Shown here: positions 11,676 through 25,467 of the stretch, in pieces
How the letters are laid out: each line of letters opens with the position of its first letter
Numbering within the stretch: the first letter of the stretch is position 1
Assembly: GCA_947568835.1 (NCBI GenBank)
Contig: OX387603.1
Coordinates: 2,643,701 to 2,707,700, forward strand
Source of the DNA: Protonemura montana
Taxonomy: Eukaryota > Arthropoda > Insecta > Plecoptera > Nemouridae
DNA: 64,000 nt
Direction: 5' to 3'
The notes under the pieces: generated by a model
What the model saw: only the letters and a program-made list of their open reading frames with translations
The model's database searches: none
Told to the model about the DNA's origin: nothing
Made by a program: the position numbers and the translations under genes

Positions 11676-14600
11676 GAAACAGAATGGCGGTCATTCTGGA
11701 TGGCAACTGTTGTGTTTGAGGATGTAAGTCACATTACGTGAATTGAAACGAGTGGTAATATTTTTAATAATATTAATATAATAAAAGCTCTGTCACTAGC
11801 TTTGTTAATTGTGCCAAAGCCACACTGCGACAGGGCGCTATTTATGAAGAATCAACGTTAAATATTTGAATGCCAGCAGAGTAGTTTCAAGTCAATCTGT
11901 GCAGTCTGCACTCTCCACTACCAACTAGAGCTTTCTGCGGATTTACCTTCGCAGCCTACGCTATATAACCCCACGGCGAAAGAATTAACACCACTGGTTT
12001 AACCACCACTAACCACTATCACAATTCTTTTAGCGATTTTGCGGCCACACAGAAAGTGGCAAACTTATTGCCCGTGAATTGCTTTCAGTCGCCCCCCTCC
12101 CAACCCCAAACCCCACCGATCTCGAGAGAGGCAAGGTTTATGTCCCATTTCGCTGCGGGATCGTTTCTTTCGTTTAGATCGGTGACTTGCTCGGCTAGGG
12201 GTGCTGAAATTAGGTACTTGAATCGGGTTCCTTTGATTCATCCAATAAGAGCAGGTTTCAATAGGGAAGCGTTTTCAAGTCTCGAAATTGCTGGCCTGCG
12301 CATGTCGACAGGACCAACGATTTTCATCTCGCCGCAAAATAAATCCATGTTTTGCTCGTTGGTTGTTTTGTAACCGGCAGTCTAATCGGGACGTAAACAA
12401 TGGAAAACGGGTGTTTTGATGAGTTATATGTACAGGGAAAAGAGGGAATAATTAGTTCTTATTTATTCATAGAAAAGCGATGGTAGAGATTTTCTTCAGC
12501 ATACACGTGTCACCTAGTTTTCCTCTATTGTTTCGTGAAGTTACATCAAATCTAGGACCGCAGCGCATTCTGCCAAAGTTTCAACGAATTTCATCTCTGC
12601 GATTATCGGTAACCCCCGCAAAATCACACACCTGAAACCATATACTACCTGTCGATTTACACCAACTAGTAGCGAGGTTCCGGGTTAAACATTACCCAAC
12701 CGTCCCTAAAACAGTTCCACCCCATTAAGCTAGGAAGGAAGTGTGGCATCAACCCGGTAGGTCTAGCTCTCCTCGATCTACGGCAAGAAAACCCAATAAT
12801 TAACCAGGGATAAAGACGTTATTTCTGCTACGGTGAGTTCCTCTCCCAAGCGAGAGCGTGGAGGCGCTAGAGCGTGTTAGCTGTTGAGATGCTGTTCAAA
12901 TCTGAGCTCGGCTGACTTTGAGAAACACAGCTAGCTGCAAGTGTAATAAACTGCACCAAACAGGCTTCAACGTCAACAAAATAAGTTGTGAAAAATCCCA
13001 ACCGCTAGCCACCAATAGTAAAGTGAGTTCAATTAAAATAACACCTACAGGCCAGTAATTACAGGTAGTTTTGAGCTAAATTAACTGACAAATAAACTGC
13101 CAATCAGTCTCATATTGTGTCTTTAAGTATGTCTTGGTTTTGGACCATGGAAAATCGGATCAAAGTCCTTCTTAAGTACTGTAAACCTGCTTTTGGCAGC
13201 TCGCCTGACCCGGGTAACTCAAGGGTTAACGCGCTGGGAAGAGATCAAGTCCACACCGAGGACCAGGCATCGCAAAGGTGGACAGACTAAAGGCAGCTTA
13301 ACGTTGGCTTTCCCGAAGGTTCCAGGCTTTCAGCGATCTCTAAGGGAATGCGCTAAGCAGGGAGGCAGTAAGGGAGGCATATTAGACATGGCGACAAGGA
13401 ATTTCGGGAATTTTAGAGCCCTAGTAGACGCATCGGCGCTTGCAGAAGGGGGGTGGAATTTACCTGTTAATTAGCTGGGAGTTTGCAGAGGTGTAATTAC
13501 GTACTGGAATCGAGTGGAGGAGCCTTAAAGGGCGCGAGTGTCGAGCGTGATTTTTCGGGAGTGAGTTTCTTTCGGATTTGTTAATGTTGAAATTAGGGAG
13601 GGTAGAGGTGGTTTATCGAGTTTAGTTGGTATAGGCACTAATTGCGAAATTAACCAGTCTTTGCTATTTATACCTACGTTCATCAATTTATCAATACCCG
13701 GGAGCCATTAATAAAGTGTCACTTTTAACGTAGACGTGCGCATTAATTAAACTACAAAAGTCAAGCTTGATAACGCCTTTATTTTTTAGCAACGAAAGAC
13801 TTGCGACAAAACGTCAGTTTGAGCTAAAACAGCTACTTGTATATGAGCACTGCAGACTTAATTATGTCAGATACCGAAACAAACGAAGGTGCATAGATCT
13901 TAGAAGCGGGTCGGAACCCGATTTACTGGTATGGAGTCGATTTTGCTATACTTTTGCGAATACTTGGACTTCAAAATTTGTTGGTTCACGTACGAAAAGC
14001 AGTTTGAAGAGAAACTGTCTATTGTTGTTAGGCTAATGCGATTTCACTGTCTCTAAAAACTGTTAATTGTACGTTTGGCTTCCTATCTGACGCTTAAAAC
14101 TTCCAATTTTGTTTGAAAAAATGTGGACGGCATAGCATGAAAAGCCTGGCGATACGACCAAACACCAGCAAAGTGACAGTAATATGAATGGGAATATTTC
14201 GAATCTCTAGATCTCTGTATGCGTCGCTAGCAGATAGCATTTTAAACGTGCGTGTTTGGCTACGCGTGATGAAATTATATAGTGATGTGTAGATCGCATC
14301 TCCAGCACGCACGGGCTTTAATTCAAAATCAATTACACACCCCACGGAAAAATGCGATGACACCGCGACATGGCGACAGTAATAACATTAAAAGTTAATT
14401 GGGTTAATTTCGTCGCTGATTAATAATAAAGCTCGGTAATTTAAATCATGAACAACATCAAACCACCAGAAATAGTCGTGCCCGAGATGTACACGGGCAT
14501 GCATTGCAACGAAACTACCTCAAAGCGCTACTAATTAGGCACCGGCGCCGGGCTACTCATATTCTAGATTTCAGATCAAGTCTTGAGCATGTGAATGCAG

Positions 14601-14852
14601 TTACATAGCAATTAATTACAACCCGTAAATCGTGGTTGGTTCACCAATTAAAATCCCTTTCGACCTCTGGCTCGAGTTGAAGTTTTTTATTTTGTACGGC
14701 TTCATCTCAAAGCCCACGAGATAACGGTGGTAGGTTGCTTCCACGAAGACCGAACCATTGAATGCCCTTGCCGCATTGTTGAGTGACCTTTAGACCGGTA
14801 CAGAGGTATATCCTTCAAGGCACACAGAGTTGAACCTGTTCAGAACACGTAC

Positions 14853-15005
14853 CTGATTCTTGCCCTTGAGCACAAGCACGTTGGTGACGCGGCCGAACGG
14901 GATGCCCAGGTGGATGATCTCTGCTTCTGTCACCTCATTGGGTATGTTGCGGATGTGGATCACCTTCGAGGGCTTCGCGCCGTTGGACGTCTTGTCCAGT
15001 TTCAC
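14853..15005 (-). CDS. PTBP/hnRNP I homologue, internal exon, first half of RRM1
   Basis: The exon encodes 51 residues, starting [14 protein letters not shown] and ending VLVLKGKNQ. The RNP2 strand is VIHIRNIP, followed by helix [16 protein letters not shown] and strand [13 protein letters not shown], the canonical PTBP RRM1 order. The acceptor is ctttcttgctttccag before GTG and the donor is CAG followed by gtacgt, so both junctions are phase 0. With the flanking exons it gives one continuous 135-residue reading frame with no stop. The downstream intron is 11,941 bp and the upstream intron 17,819 bp. Basic residues at the upstream junction (KK|VK) fall where vertebrate PTBP1 has the second part of its N-terminal nuclear localisation signal; this positional match is an inference. 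Confidence 0.96.
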
Positions 15006-17066
15006 CTGGAAAGCAAGAAAGCGACCAGGTCAGTGCATGGTTGATAGGACAGCGCGGCGTTACAGCTTCGAAGAGAGAGAAGTAGGCGATAGCCGAACAT
15101 TAGCAGAAAGATTGTTGCGTTTGGACTGACATAAGAAAGACGGATCTACAAGACTGGCATACGAAGCCAAAGGTTCAAATTATAGATACACAACATTTGT
15201 ATAAATTACAACTTATAATCAAATATGTACGTTTAGATTAATTATGAATTAAATGCTCTAAAGCGGACATAATTCCATGGCTCCACAGCTTAACAGAGAA
15301 GATAGAAGCTAGACCATAGGACACCTTACACCAAACTATTCTAACTACCCCCCACCCCCCGCACGCAGGGTAATCAGGGTAATTAGTACGTAATTAACGC
15401 GGTACATCCCTGGTCTGTGCTCTCTTCTAAAAGCAACAATGGAGCAATTCAAAGCCCCCCTCTGTTGTTAGTGCAGAACAATGGGATCAATGGTGGCCGA
15501 ATAGTGGACATCAAACGGAATAATTTCTATAAACTAGAGCGAAGCGAGGACAATTAACTGCATGTCGAGTAATCGATCGATTAATTAATTAATTAGTAAC
15601 TTGGCGTTACAAGGTATTGTATGGCACTGTGGCGATTTACCGTCTAAATGCTGATTCGGTGGAGCTTGTCTGGATGTGGTAGGGAACCGTATCATGTTTT
15701 GGAATGGCTTGGTACTTGATATCGGTTGAAAAAGCCTTAGGATAAAATCATATTAAAATTATGTGAAACTTGGATGAACTAGCACCGAGGAATTCCCGGA
15801 ATTGTCGCATGAAAGTTTGATTAAAGTTCAGGCCGTGCCTTGTATGAAAATTTCATGTGATTTCATGAACTTACACAAAATGCCAAATATACCACGTTTA
15901 CCAGGCTATCTGAAATATAGATTCTGGGAAAACGCATTTAACACATTTTTATCTCAAGATTTGCATACATGTGAATCGTTTAGTAGGAGGTCCGGACGCT
16001 AGCGGAAACCCCGATGCTAGACTTTTCCGACAAAAACGACTTGAAGTTAGACTTGCAGATGTCGGAGACAAGAGCGAGCAACGGTCAGAAGGTACCAAGG
16101 AAACATTAGTGAGAATATTCTCTCAGAGCAGAAACTGTTTGAATAAGATAAGAGGCGACGAGATCGAACCGAAACTGTAAAAACTAAGCAGACAAAGCTG
16201 GCTAAGTCATAGATATATAGATATATAAAAGAAGAAATACACAAGGAATTGGAACACATACATCCCTACCGTTATTTAGGATGCAAATCCCACGGAAATA
16301 AATCACCTCTAGAGTTTCAGTTACCGCAGTAAAATAATGTAAAACATTTTGCTGGGAAAAATGGGTTTCCGTGAGAGTCGAAGGGGGGTTATTTTGCCCC
16401 GGAACTTGAGTCGATTTCATCATTTAAATAAATAGATAGACGTTCGAGAGTCTCCGAGTAGAAACGCGCCGCCTAAATATTCAATACTTGGGGGCATTAC
16501 AGCGATTTAGGGGATGAATCCCGTGCAGACACCCGCATGTACAGCACGGCGATACATCATTTCCGAATAAGGGTAGGCATGTTGGGAGATGTATATTGCA
16601 TTTTCCTCCTCGAAACTCCGACAAGGCTTAACATAAAGAAAGCATTTTGAGTTTCCTTCAAGTCGATTCGCTGGGTTTGAATAGGTAAGTACCTATTCGA
16701 TACTGGGCTGGAACATTTCGGGGGGTAACCTGATCAAATGAGCCGGTAGCTCAAAGGCAGACGTTGAAATTGGTCGCTGCTATTAAAAAATATTGACTTG
16801 GAAGCTTGCACAAGATATCCAATTACTAAAAGAGCATTAGCAAGAAAATAAATAACAAAACATTATATAAAATGAACTCAGTTTATGTTGAAACATTTGT
16901 TAAACTGTTGGTTGTGGGTAATTTCTTCTTCTGCAAGTGAAGGTATCGGCGTTGCAAAGTCATACGAGATTCAACAGGAGTGGCAATAAGAATCGTTTGA
17001 CTTTCACAAGTTCAGTTCCTTGCAAATCATTTAAAAACTAAAAGGGGGATAATTCCAACCAGAATT

Positions 17067-17105
17067 CGCTCCTTTGCCGGGAGCGAAACAAGCGCCTGAC
17101 ACAGG
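17067..17105 (+). repeat. Isolated fragment of the 70-bp minisatellite unit
   Basis: The stretch cgctcctttgccgggagcga followed by aacaagcgcctgacacagg matches the unit of the array at 1607-1954 across its boundary, 15 kb away in the next intron. It shows the unit is a dispersed sequence that was locally amplified once. Confidence 0.75.
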
Positions 17106-18735
17106 TATTTGTGCAACGTGTTTAGAAAATACTCCATGAAATATGCCAAGAAATAAAATGCACTTACCGGGATCTACTGACAAGATTATTTTCAATTAGC
17201 ATCAAATGTCACATTAACTTTAAATAAAATTTCAGTTAATTTATCTACCTATGTGCGACGCAATTTCTTAGCGACCTTTTCCTAGACAATTTGAGATGAT
17301 AATTATATTTTTTATATCTAGAACTTAATTTTGTTTAAAGGAGGAAGAGAGAGGTAGAGGTAGAGACAGAATGTTGACAAATCCGGGAGCATGGTAAGTC
17401 ACCGTTTGATTAATCGGGAACATTAATGTAATTAATTTAAATTAAAACTTCCACGAGTCGGAACCTGGCACGCCATATGCTTGGTAAACCATGCGCTAGA
17501 GACGGGGGGTAATTCGGACGGCATGAAAATTAAGACATTATTTTTTGATAATATGAACATCTTGTAATTCAACGACAACATTCGAGTCGGTACTGAGTTA
17601 TTATACAATCAAATCTTCTTGCAAGTCGAGCTATTTCAGCTTTAAATTTGACTTGCCACGTTTTTTGTTAAACATATTCCGATTAAACTGAATTTGAGCG
17701 ACAGAAGCCACATAAAAAAAAATTCTGATTCTAATTTTTGAACACAAAGTTAAAATTAAAGTCTTGTAAATAACTTGCTTAAAATACAAGCTTGCAACTT
17801 GCATTGCATCCAACAAACAAGCGACGGATTGGAAGTTTTACATTTCTTGGTATCCGAACACAACATAGTTGAACCAACCACTCGAGGGTAGTTTATCTTT
17901 CCCCCCTAGACACAGTGGACGGCTGGCATAGTGTTGCGGGCAACCCCCGATTGCAGGCAACCCGCCCCAACCTGTTGCTGTGAGAGGGGGTGGGAGTGGA
18001 TGGGGTTGCAGACAGTGAAATATATCGCAGTGTCGGCTTTATCTGCAGCGATAATCCGTTAGCCATCGACTCCAGCCTCCACCGCCAACCAACCTACCGA
18101 CTCGGATCGCTTTAGCGGTGAAATTTGAAAACGACGGCTTGCGCTGGTTTTCACTACAAATCGAATCAGCGACTGCAGTTGGGTTGACATTCGCTGCAAT
18201 ATTGCAAGAGGACCGAAGATTTTACTCTTTGAAGTGAACTGTTAATGGGTACCGATCTTAGTTCAGATCTTAGTTCGAACTAAGAGCCATGTGAGCTAGA
18301 TTTAATGTTCAGGGAACTCCAGGTGGGAATGTGTGCAAGACTTTGGAACTGTTGAACTGTGGAAAGCTAGAACCGTTTCAACAAAATCACTGCGTCTTGT
18401 GAGAGGACGATATTTCTTGTTTTTTTGCTTGATTGTTGCCAATCAGTACAATTCAATTATTTTTACTGCAACGATCGGCAACGATAGCAGCCATTGGCCG
18501 AGACCCTGGAATCTTGGTGCAATAGCCGCAAGTTGGAAACATCGTTCCCCTCGGAAGAAGTACAAATACGTATTTACCATTTGATTAAGTTTTAAAAATG
18601 CCAATCCCGATTCAATATCACCGTCGATTTCAATCGTTCCCTACGTGAGGACCCTCGTGTCCGGCTCCATAACACAATAGTACGAACCGCTCGGCCAGCC
18701 ATGAATCAGAAAACACTCGCGACCATCCCGATTTA

Positions 18736-18761
18736 CCCCCCCCCCCCCCCCCCCCCCCCCC
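18736..18761 (+). repeat. Poly(C) run, 26 bases
   Basis: Uninterrupted C run inside a PTBP intron. In the PTBP transcript it reads as a G run and could form a G-quadruplex. Shorter C runs of the same kind lie at 2194-2209, 5360-5373, 8126-8141 and 26283-26299. Confidence 0.95.
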
Positions 18762-21320
18762 GTCTGCAGTTGGCACCGCCGTTACCGTAACGGAAATACA
18801 TCCAAAACAGCGCGACGGGTCGCTTCGTCTCTAATTGCTCGTCATCTATTTGCCACGTGCAGCGCTCGACGAGTCTTGTTTTTCGTTTCACTCCCCCACA
18901 TCTTTTGTCGTGATTTTTCTGAATCTCTTTTTGAAAGCTGGGGATGGAAACTCGACGGAAGGCGCCGTCCCATTGTCGTCGTCGTCGTCGTCAACGCGCG
19001 AGTAACGACGAAGCCGGCGTGATTCGGAGACGGTGACGGCTTACGCTCGGCGATGTTCCCGAAGTACAGTCGATCTTATATTAGTTGAAGTTGCGTACTC
19101 TTACTTAGCATATTGCTAACCAATAAAAACAGTATCAAGCAACAGCAAGGGCTTAAGATATAAGTATATAGCAAAGTACCAGAGACTATGCAAAGTGTAT
19201 GCACTACATATACCCGGGGCTTTGTGTAAGATTTGTTTAGAAATTCGCGATAAAATGCATTTCTTCTGAGAGGACTCCTTCATGAAGGGAAAAACAGCTC
19301 TGTGTTCGAGCGCAATCCTTTAAGGGTTGCTAGCAACGAAGCAGCGCCCATTTTAGCACGAGATTCTTAGAGAGAACGCGCTATATCTGAGTGAAAATAA
19401 GGGGACAGGGGCGTGGGAGAACGCGAATGAGCGGGCGTGTTTTCCAAAACGAAGCCGTGAACTCGTCTAGACTCAGCTAAGGGTGCTTCGTTACTTGGGT
19501 GTAGCTTTCAGTATGGCGATGGTACGCAGGGGTTGGTGAGCGAAGCGTGCTCGCTCGAGCGAAATCCAGACTCGTTATCATTTATTTTTATAACTGTAAC
19601 ACTAGATTATTTCAGTCACAAAATGATTTTTCTGGACTCTCATTCTCTTGGACAAGAAGCAGGAGACGGCTAATTGGAGCCGCACTTACAGCGATTCTGG
19701 AGAAATGACGCTAATCCCTTCGTTAGGCGCTAAGCCATTTCGAACATATCATTGTTCAAAATATAAACTCAAACTATTAAAAGATTTGGTAACAGAGTGT
19801 TGCAAGTGTTGGACTTCTCTAAAGACGAGAGGCTTCTGCATCTGGCATTGCCCTGGAAAATAATGTTTGCACCATTGCTAGCTAAAGCAGAGGCGTTTGA
19901 ACGAGACTGTACACCACTCGCTACACAGTAATCGAGCACTGTAGGAGACCAACTAAATATTATATTCGCGCGCGCGAATATTTCGAGAGCATCTGAAAGG
20001 GAATCTGAGATGAGGGAAACGCGCGTCATGAGATTACTTCCCTCGACTAGGCGCCGGGATTATCAAAATGAAGGATTTGTGCAGCTTGCCTGCCAGCCCA
20101 CGTTTGATATACCAACAAGCACTTGATTCCTGACAAGATTTCACTAACAATGGTATCAGGATACCAGAAGGATCATATAGGAGTCTCGCACGACGGAGAG
20201 ACCCCGGTTTTGGATTATGTTCTTCGCCGGAGTCATCTTGTGTCACATAAAGATGTTATTTCATGACGGGAAGAGGTCGAATTATGCAGTCAAGTGGAGA
20301 TGGAAATTGTAGCGCAGCACCATATTAACATTCCAATTTGAAGCGCTTGCTTCAGAATCTCTTACCCCTCTGACGATATCTGTATCCTGATTTTACAGAA
20401 AAGCACGAGCTGCATGGGAAAAGGCACGTAGACGTGCCTGTTATTAATGTTTGCCGCCAGTAACAAAGTTCAGTTCGATATTATTGTCAGAAATCACAGT
20501 TGAAAAACACAAAAGTTCTGCCAAATTAACATTGAAACCGTGACGAGAACAAAACAGAGCGTTAACTTTCCGATGGAAACTTTTCGCAGATACTTGAATA
20601 CCTAAAACTGTAACAAACCGTGTCAAAATTCTGATTTGCAGCCTGAGCTCATCGCTCCAAGAATGCAAAACGCCCCACAAAACGGCGCAATTCGGCCGAG
20701 TGATCCGCATCGCCTCGCCGAGAGGTGGGCTAACACCCTCCGCAAGGCCTGGGTGAAGCACCAAACAGTTTCCCAAGCATCTGATGGCCACGTGACAGAC
20801 AGACATTGAGATGCTCATGCTCTGCCGGGAAGGTAGCGAAAGTTTAGCGGCAGTCTCCAGAGATCCGTTTTCACTCGACTAGGTCGACACGCGGGCTGGA
20901 GGAGGGGAGGGGAGGGGAGTCCTGTCACTGTTTCCAGGAACAATTCCTGACACGTGGAAATCAGTGGCGTGCAATCAGGAATAATCGGCGGGGATATGAC
21001 GCAGTGCGAGATAAGTGGTAATGCACTAAGTACAATGGTGGGCAGTGGTGTGGGTTTGTGCCACCATTGATCTCAAATAACCTGGCATTTGATTGTATCA
21101 CTTAACGTAAGAACAGCCTCGATAAATTGGCGTTTTTTCCATACACATAATTGGTTAGTTAGTAAAAAAACGCAAATTTGTTCGGGATTTTATTTCAGAA
21201 AATACAAAATACGTTAGTTTTTGAGTTATTGACCCTGATTATTTTATTTAGATGCATTTAGGAAGCTTGAACTTGGTAATTTTTATAATTTTGTGCGGTT
21301 CTTTTGTTATCGGAAAATTG

Positions 21321-21440
21321 TCAGGACTGCTCTAACCCTTGATAAAGTAACAGGTACAAGTTACGAAACGTTGGGAAATTTAGTTGTTCTTCACTTAGCA
21401 TTCAAAACCCAGTTGAAATAGTTTTTGTTAAAACTAGTGC
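21321..21440 (+). repeat. Unnamed dispersed repeat family B, copy 1
   Basis: It shares with 39781-39885 the ordered blocks caggact, aaagtaacagg, gaaacgt, aaaacccagtt and a T-rich end with aaaact. The block gtaacaggtacaagttac can fold as a 5-bp stem and is followed by gaaac. Such stems followed by GAAAC occur in retroelement ends and hammerhead-like motifs. Confidence 0.55.
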
Positions 21441-21540
21441 TAAGTTTACATCAAGTAGACATGAGTCTAGAAAGAATTATAAACCTGGAAAAAGGTGGCC
21501 ACAGAGAGACTTCTGGAGAGTTCCTGATTTTGAGTTGTTT

Positions 21541-21745
21541 CAAAGATCTCGCGACATTTTAATTGTTTTCATCAGTAGTTTACGTGATTTTCGTAGTTTT
21601 CACAACTTGAATGGCAGTTGGTGAAAACGTTTCTCAAAAACATTAAAAAAAGTCTTGAAATCATGGGGACCTCAGATTTAGTGACTTTTACCCGTTGCCA
21701 ACACTTTAACTTGAATTTATCAGCTGGCTGGGTCCTATCCAGCGT
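21541..21745 (-). repeat. Unnamed dispersed repeat family A, copy 4
   Basis: On the minus strand: cagctgataaattcaag, gtgttggcaacgggtaaaag, gtttttgagaaacgttttca, gtgaaaactacgaaaatcac and gatgaaaacaattaaaatgt, in the same order as copy 2. Confidence 0.75.
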
Positions 21746-24700
21746 AAACCAGAGCTAAATTCTTCACGACTTGCAACCAACAACGGAGGTAGCACTAGTT
21801 TGCTGTGCATTACGCTTTCCACGAATCGAATGCGAGAACACCACGAAGACACACACTGCTAACGACAGCCAGCCTTGAATCGGAGTTGCTATTCTGTAAT
21901 TTCACCGATACGGCTCGTGGATGCTCGTGAATTCAATTCTCTAGACAACAACGCAGCGCTCTGCAACGCTGTTATTGGCATCTGGCCTCGGGCGCAACAG
22001 AACGCGCGTACACGCCACTGTTTGGGAACTGGTGGACCATTGATCGCCGCCGCTGAGTTAGCAGGGAGCTGGCCGTGATTCTACAAGGTGGTATCTACTT
22101 ATTAGGATCTGCTGCGACCACGAGGGAGAAGGTAAATGCATGTCGTGCCGTCGATGGGGGTCAGATTTGCAGATTCATGCATCCAGAATCGAGGTCGGGG
22201 TTGATTTTGCACCGCGTAATGCAGCGTGATGCATTAGTTTACAGACAGAGCAGCCTGTTCTTGATTGGCGATAATGGAGTTCTAATTAGCTGCGACTGTC
22301 AATAGCCTATCAGCTAAATGTTGTTGGCTACTCCTCAATTCCACCGTTAATACAATTAACATAACGTTCGTGATCATTTTGCATGCAGATTGTTTCAGAT
22401 TAATAACGCAGTTTGCAAATCCAAGCCTTGGCATTTTCTCGTCGCATCTAAATCGAATTTTCTACTGAATTTCTATGACCGCAAGTGAAAACTTTTCCTG
22501 CATTTATGAGCTACAAATCCCGTGCAAATAGTGTTTTCAAAAGTGGTTGAAATCGACACGGGAACAATTGACAGTGATGATGGACTGCATCTATGAAGTT
22601 TCTATCAAACAGTAAGAGAGTGATGGTCAATACGGTACAATGAAGAGGGTCGCTGCCGCTAGTTGCGAACCAAAATATCGAAGCAAAAAGCTTTGAAACT
22701 TGCATCCATTGGAGTAGCGTTAACTTCTTTCTGCAGCCAAGTTTCTTCGGGGCTGCAAAGTCCTCCGGATTTGCAACACAAAATGAGTATCATCTTTTTG
22801 TGAAAGAAACTTTATCGGAGAGTTCTAAGAGCCTAAGCGTTTTTAGTTTATAAAAGGTTTGGATTATACAAAAACGGTCTTTGCTTTGCATCGATGCAAA
22901 AAAAATTTGGCATCGATTTAAAGGGATGAAAGGATTATTTTTTGCCGTGATACAATTTATCCAAGCGAACTATACTGTTGATCAAATAAGAGTCAAGAGC
23001 TTCTATTTTTCTCGTTACCAGCAAGTTATTTTATAATAATAAAATTCGATTTAACATAGCAATTGACCGGCGTTACAAACTAAATTCTATGAAAATTGCA
23101 ACAGAAAGTGGCATTCCGTTAAAATTGCAAATAAGTTGGCGAGCTTTGGCAAACAGAAACTGTATATTGCTATTTATTTGCATTCATTTTTAAAACTATT
23201 GAAATACGAGATAAAATGCATCGAGCGCAGCATCGAGTGATTGCCAAATGAACATTCTCAACTTTTTAGCACTTTTTATATGAAAAGTTGGCAAGCGCCG
23301 GTATCTAAAAGCTTCCTGTGATCAATTGGCATTTCCCTAACCGCGCTAAAAGTTAAAAAATTCAATAAAATAGTTACAAATTACAGAAGCACTAACAATC
23401 TCATAAAACAATCATGCCGTTGACTCAAATGTCTGCGTTATGCTTGCATTATGTTTGTCGATGCTAGACTTGGCTCAATCTACTGTCCAAATGCATTGGA
23501 CACATTTTTTGGAAAACTAAAACGAATTTTTAAAATAAAACTGAGCTACAATGACAAAAAAAAAGGTGAACAAAGGCTACGAATTGCATTTACAGAAGTC
23601 GGCGAATTGGAAAGTAAAACCACCGACAGGCAGAAATGGAACCCAATCTGGTTCTACACGAAAAAAAAAAAAGTCCCAACTGTATTCAGACTTCGAGACG
23701 AATACACGACAGTGCCCGCCAGCAGACAGAAAATCCGCGCTCGCGAGTCATATTTGAGAAGCATGTCCTGTTTGTGACCGAAAGGAGGCGTGCACCCTAT
23801 TATCCTTCGTCGCGTGACATGATCCTGTTCGATCCTGTTCGATCCCCGGCGATCCCAGCTCATCCAGTCCCTTTCAATCATTCGTCAGGTGGTACACGTA
23901 TGTTAGAAGGGAAGCCATCCCTGTGCTGATTCGACTTTCCTGGACGCCTACGCCGTCAAAATTCGGCAGCTGACCAAGCTAAAATATTGCTCTTGAATGA
24001 TTACTTAGGTCCCGGTTAGCTTGACTCTGGAACTACCGAGTTTAGTTCGAAGCTTTCAACTTTGTAAGCAACTAACTTCAGATAGTTTGTGAAGATGCAA
24101 CTCTTTCGGCAATGTCTTCTTCGACAATTAAAGAATTCGTGCTTTTTTATATTTTATTTTTTCGGTTCGCTACGTCGCTGTTTGTGTGCCACATTGTCGT
24201 TCAAGAAGCCATAGCTGCCAATCTTTAAACGTAAAAAAAAATCCGGTCATGATGACAAAATTTTGTCATATGGCTGCGAAGTATTCCAAAGTTGGGGACT
24301 TAGAAACGAATATTTGTACACTCAAGAATTCTGAGATAAAATCCACATCAACAATTGCATTTTATTTTGCTGTGCAACCCCTGTTTTACCCACCCATAAC
24401 TACCCCATTGTGAAGAGCTTCCTCATGCTAGAATTGGTAACTGAAAGTCTGCGAGTCTATTTCAAGGGGACTGAAGAGTTTCAGCGAGTTATTGAAAGAG
24501 ACGAGTAGCATTGCGAGATGAAAATTGTCGTCGTAAGCTTAGGCCCCTTAGAACCTCCATATTTCCCAGGGCTAGGCAGCCAAGCAGAGCTAAGTCAGTT
24601 CTAAATATGAGATGTCGAAGAGGTCGAAATTGGTTGAAAGATGTAAATGTATAGAACGGGGATCAGAGGGGATTTCGCGTACTATAGAAGGTGGATTTGA

Positions 24701-24934
24701 CTCGATGGAAAGAAAAATGATTGGTGCTCATACCTTTCTTTTGCGTTTCTTTCTTATCAGGTCGAATTACTAGCAATGATAGAATATAATATCGAGCTTC
24801 AACAAAGGATAGGGAAACTGGTTCTGATGCCATTAAGGCGAGGACCAAAGTAAAAATGGGTTACCATTTCGGCTGAAGTCTGGAAGGCAACCAAGTTCAA
24901 GGAGGTAGCTGTTGTGAATTTTGTGATTTGTTAA

Positions 24935-25467
24935 TTATTATTATTATTTGTCGTGTTTAACGACGCACTGTTTTGACAACTGGCCCTGCGGCACTGGTCT
25001 GATGGCGTCGGTGAATGAGTGGATGATGATGAGGATGATGATGAACCTAACCTAGCCTAGAAGGAGGAGGGGAAACCCGGTGCCGGCACGTAGCCTACTA
25101 TTGTCGAAGAGCACCAAGGGGACCACCGGCTTCACGTTCCTTCCGAAGGACGGTACAACTCTAACAGCAGGATTCCTCCACAAATCTATGCTGTCCAGAG
25201 GTTGATAAGCAAGGCGAGTGAAGTTGCTGCACTAACTTTCATTCCTCCAACCTCTCTCCCGAACAGAACTGGTCATGTGTATGATGGTCACCCATCCAAT
25301 ACCTGACTCAGCGCAGTGTTGCTTAACTTTCATCCCTCCAACCTCTCTCCCAAACAGAACTGGTCATGTGTATGATGGACACCCGTTCAATACCTGACTC
25401 AGCGCAGAGTTGCTTAACTTCGGTGATCTCATGAGAACCGGTGTTTCCGACACGCCAAACCGTTCGG
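24935..25467 (-). mobile_element. 5S-derived SINE with 91-bp internal duplication
   Basis: The 533-bp insert is bounded by a perfect 13-bp duplication, tgtgatttgttaa, at 24922-24934 and 25468-25480. Read on the plus strand it begins with the (ATT)n tail and gtttaacgacgcac, and ends with the 5S head cacgccaaaccgttcggtg. The 5S box C region and following segment occur twice, 91 bp apart (markers at 25244 and 25335). Perfect flanking repeats suggest a young copy. Confidence 0.95.

Larger units (their letters stand above)
2912..14852 (-). other. PTBP intron, 11.9 kb
   Basis: The intron runs between the two RRM1 exons, with gtacgt at its 5' end and gcttcgcag at its 3' end on the minus strand. It contains a decayed LINE 3' end (3580-4060), C runs at 5360 and 8126, a pyrimidine-rich CT tract (about 6660-6705) with a GGC run (about 6818-6836), and a full-length 5S-derived SINE (11230-11675). 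The remainder is AT-rich single-copy-looking sequence without recognisable exons on either strand. Confidence 0.8.

Noticed and set aside
20444..20818. 124-codon minus-strand frame in a PTBP intron
   Set aside because: No domain resemblance and no matching splice sites; likely chance.
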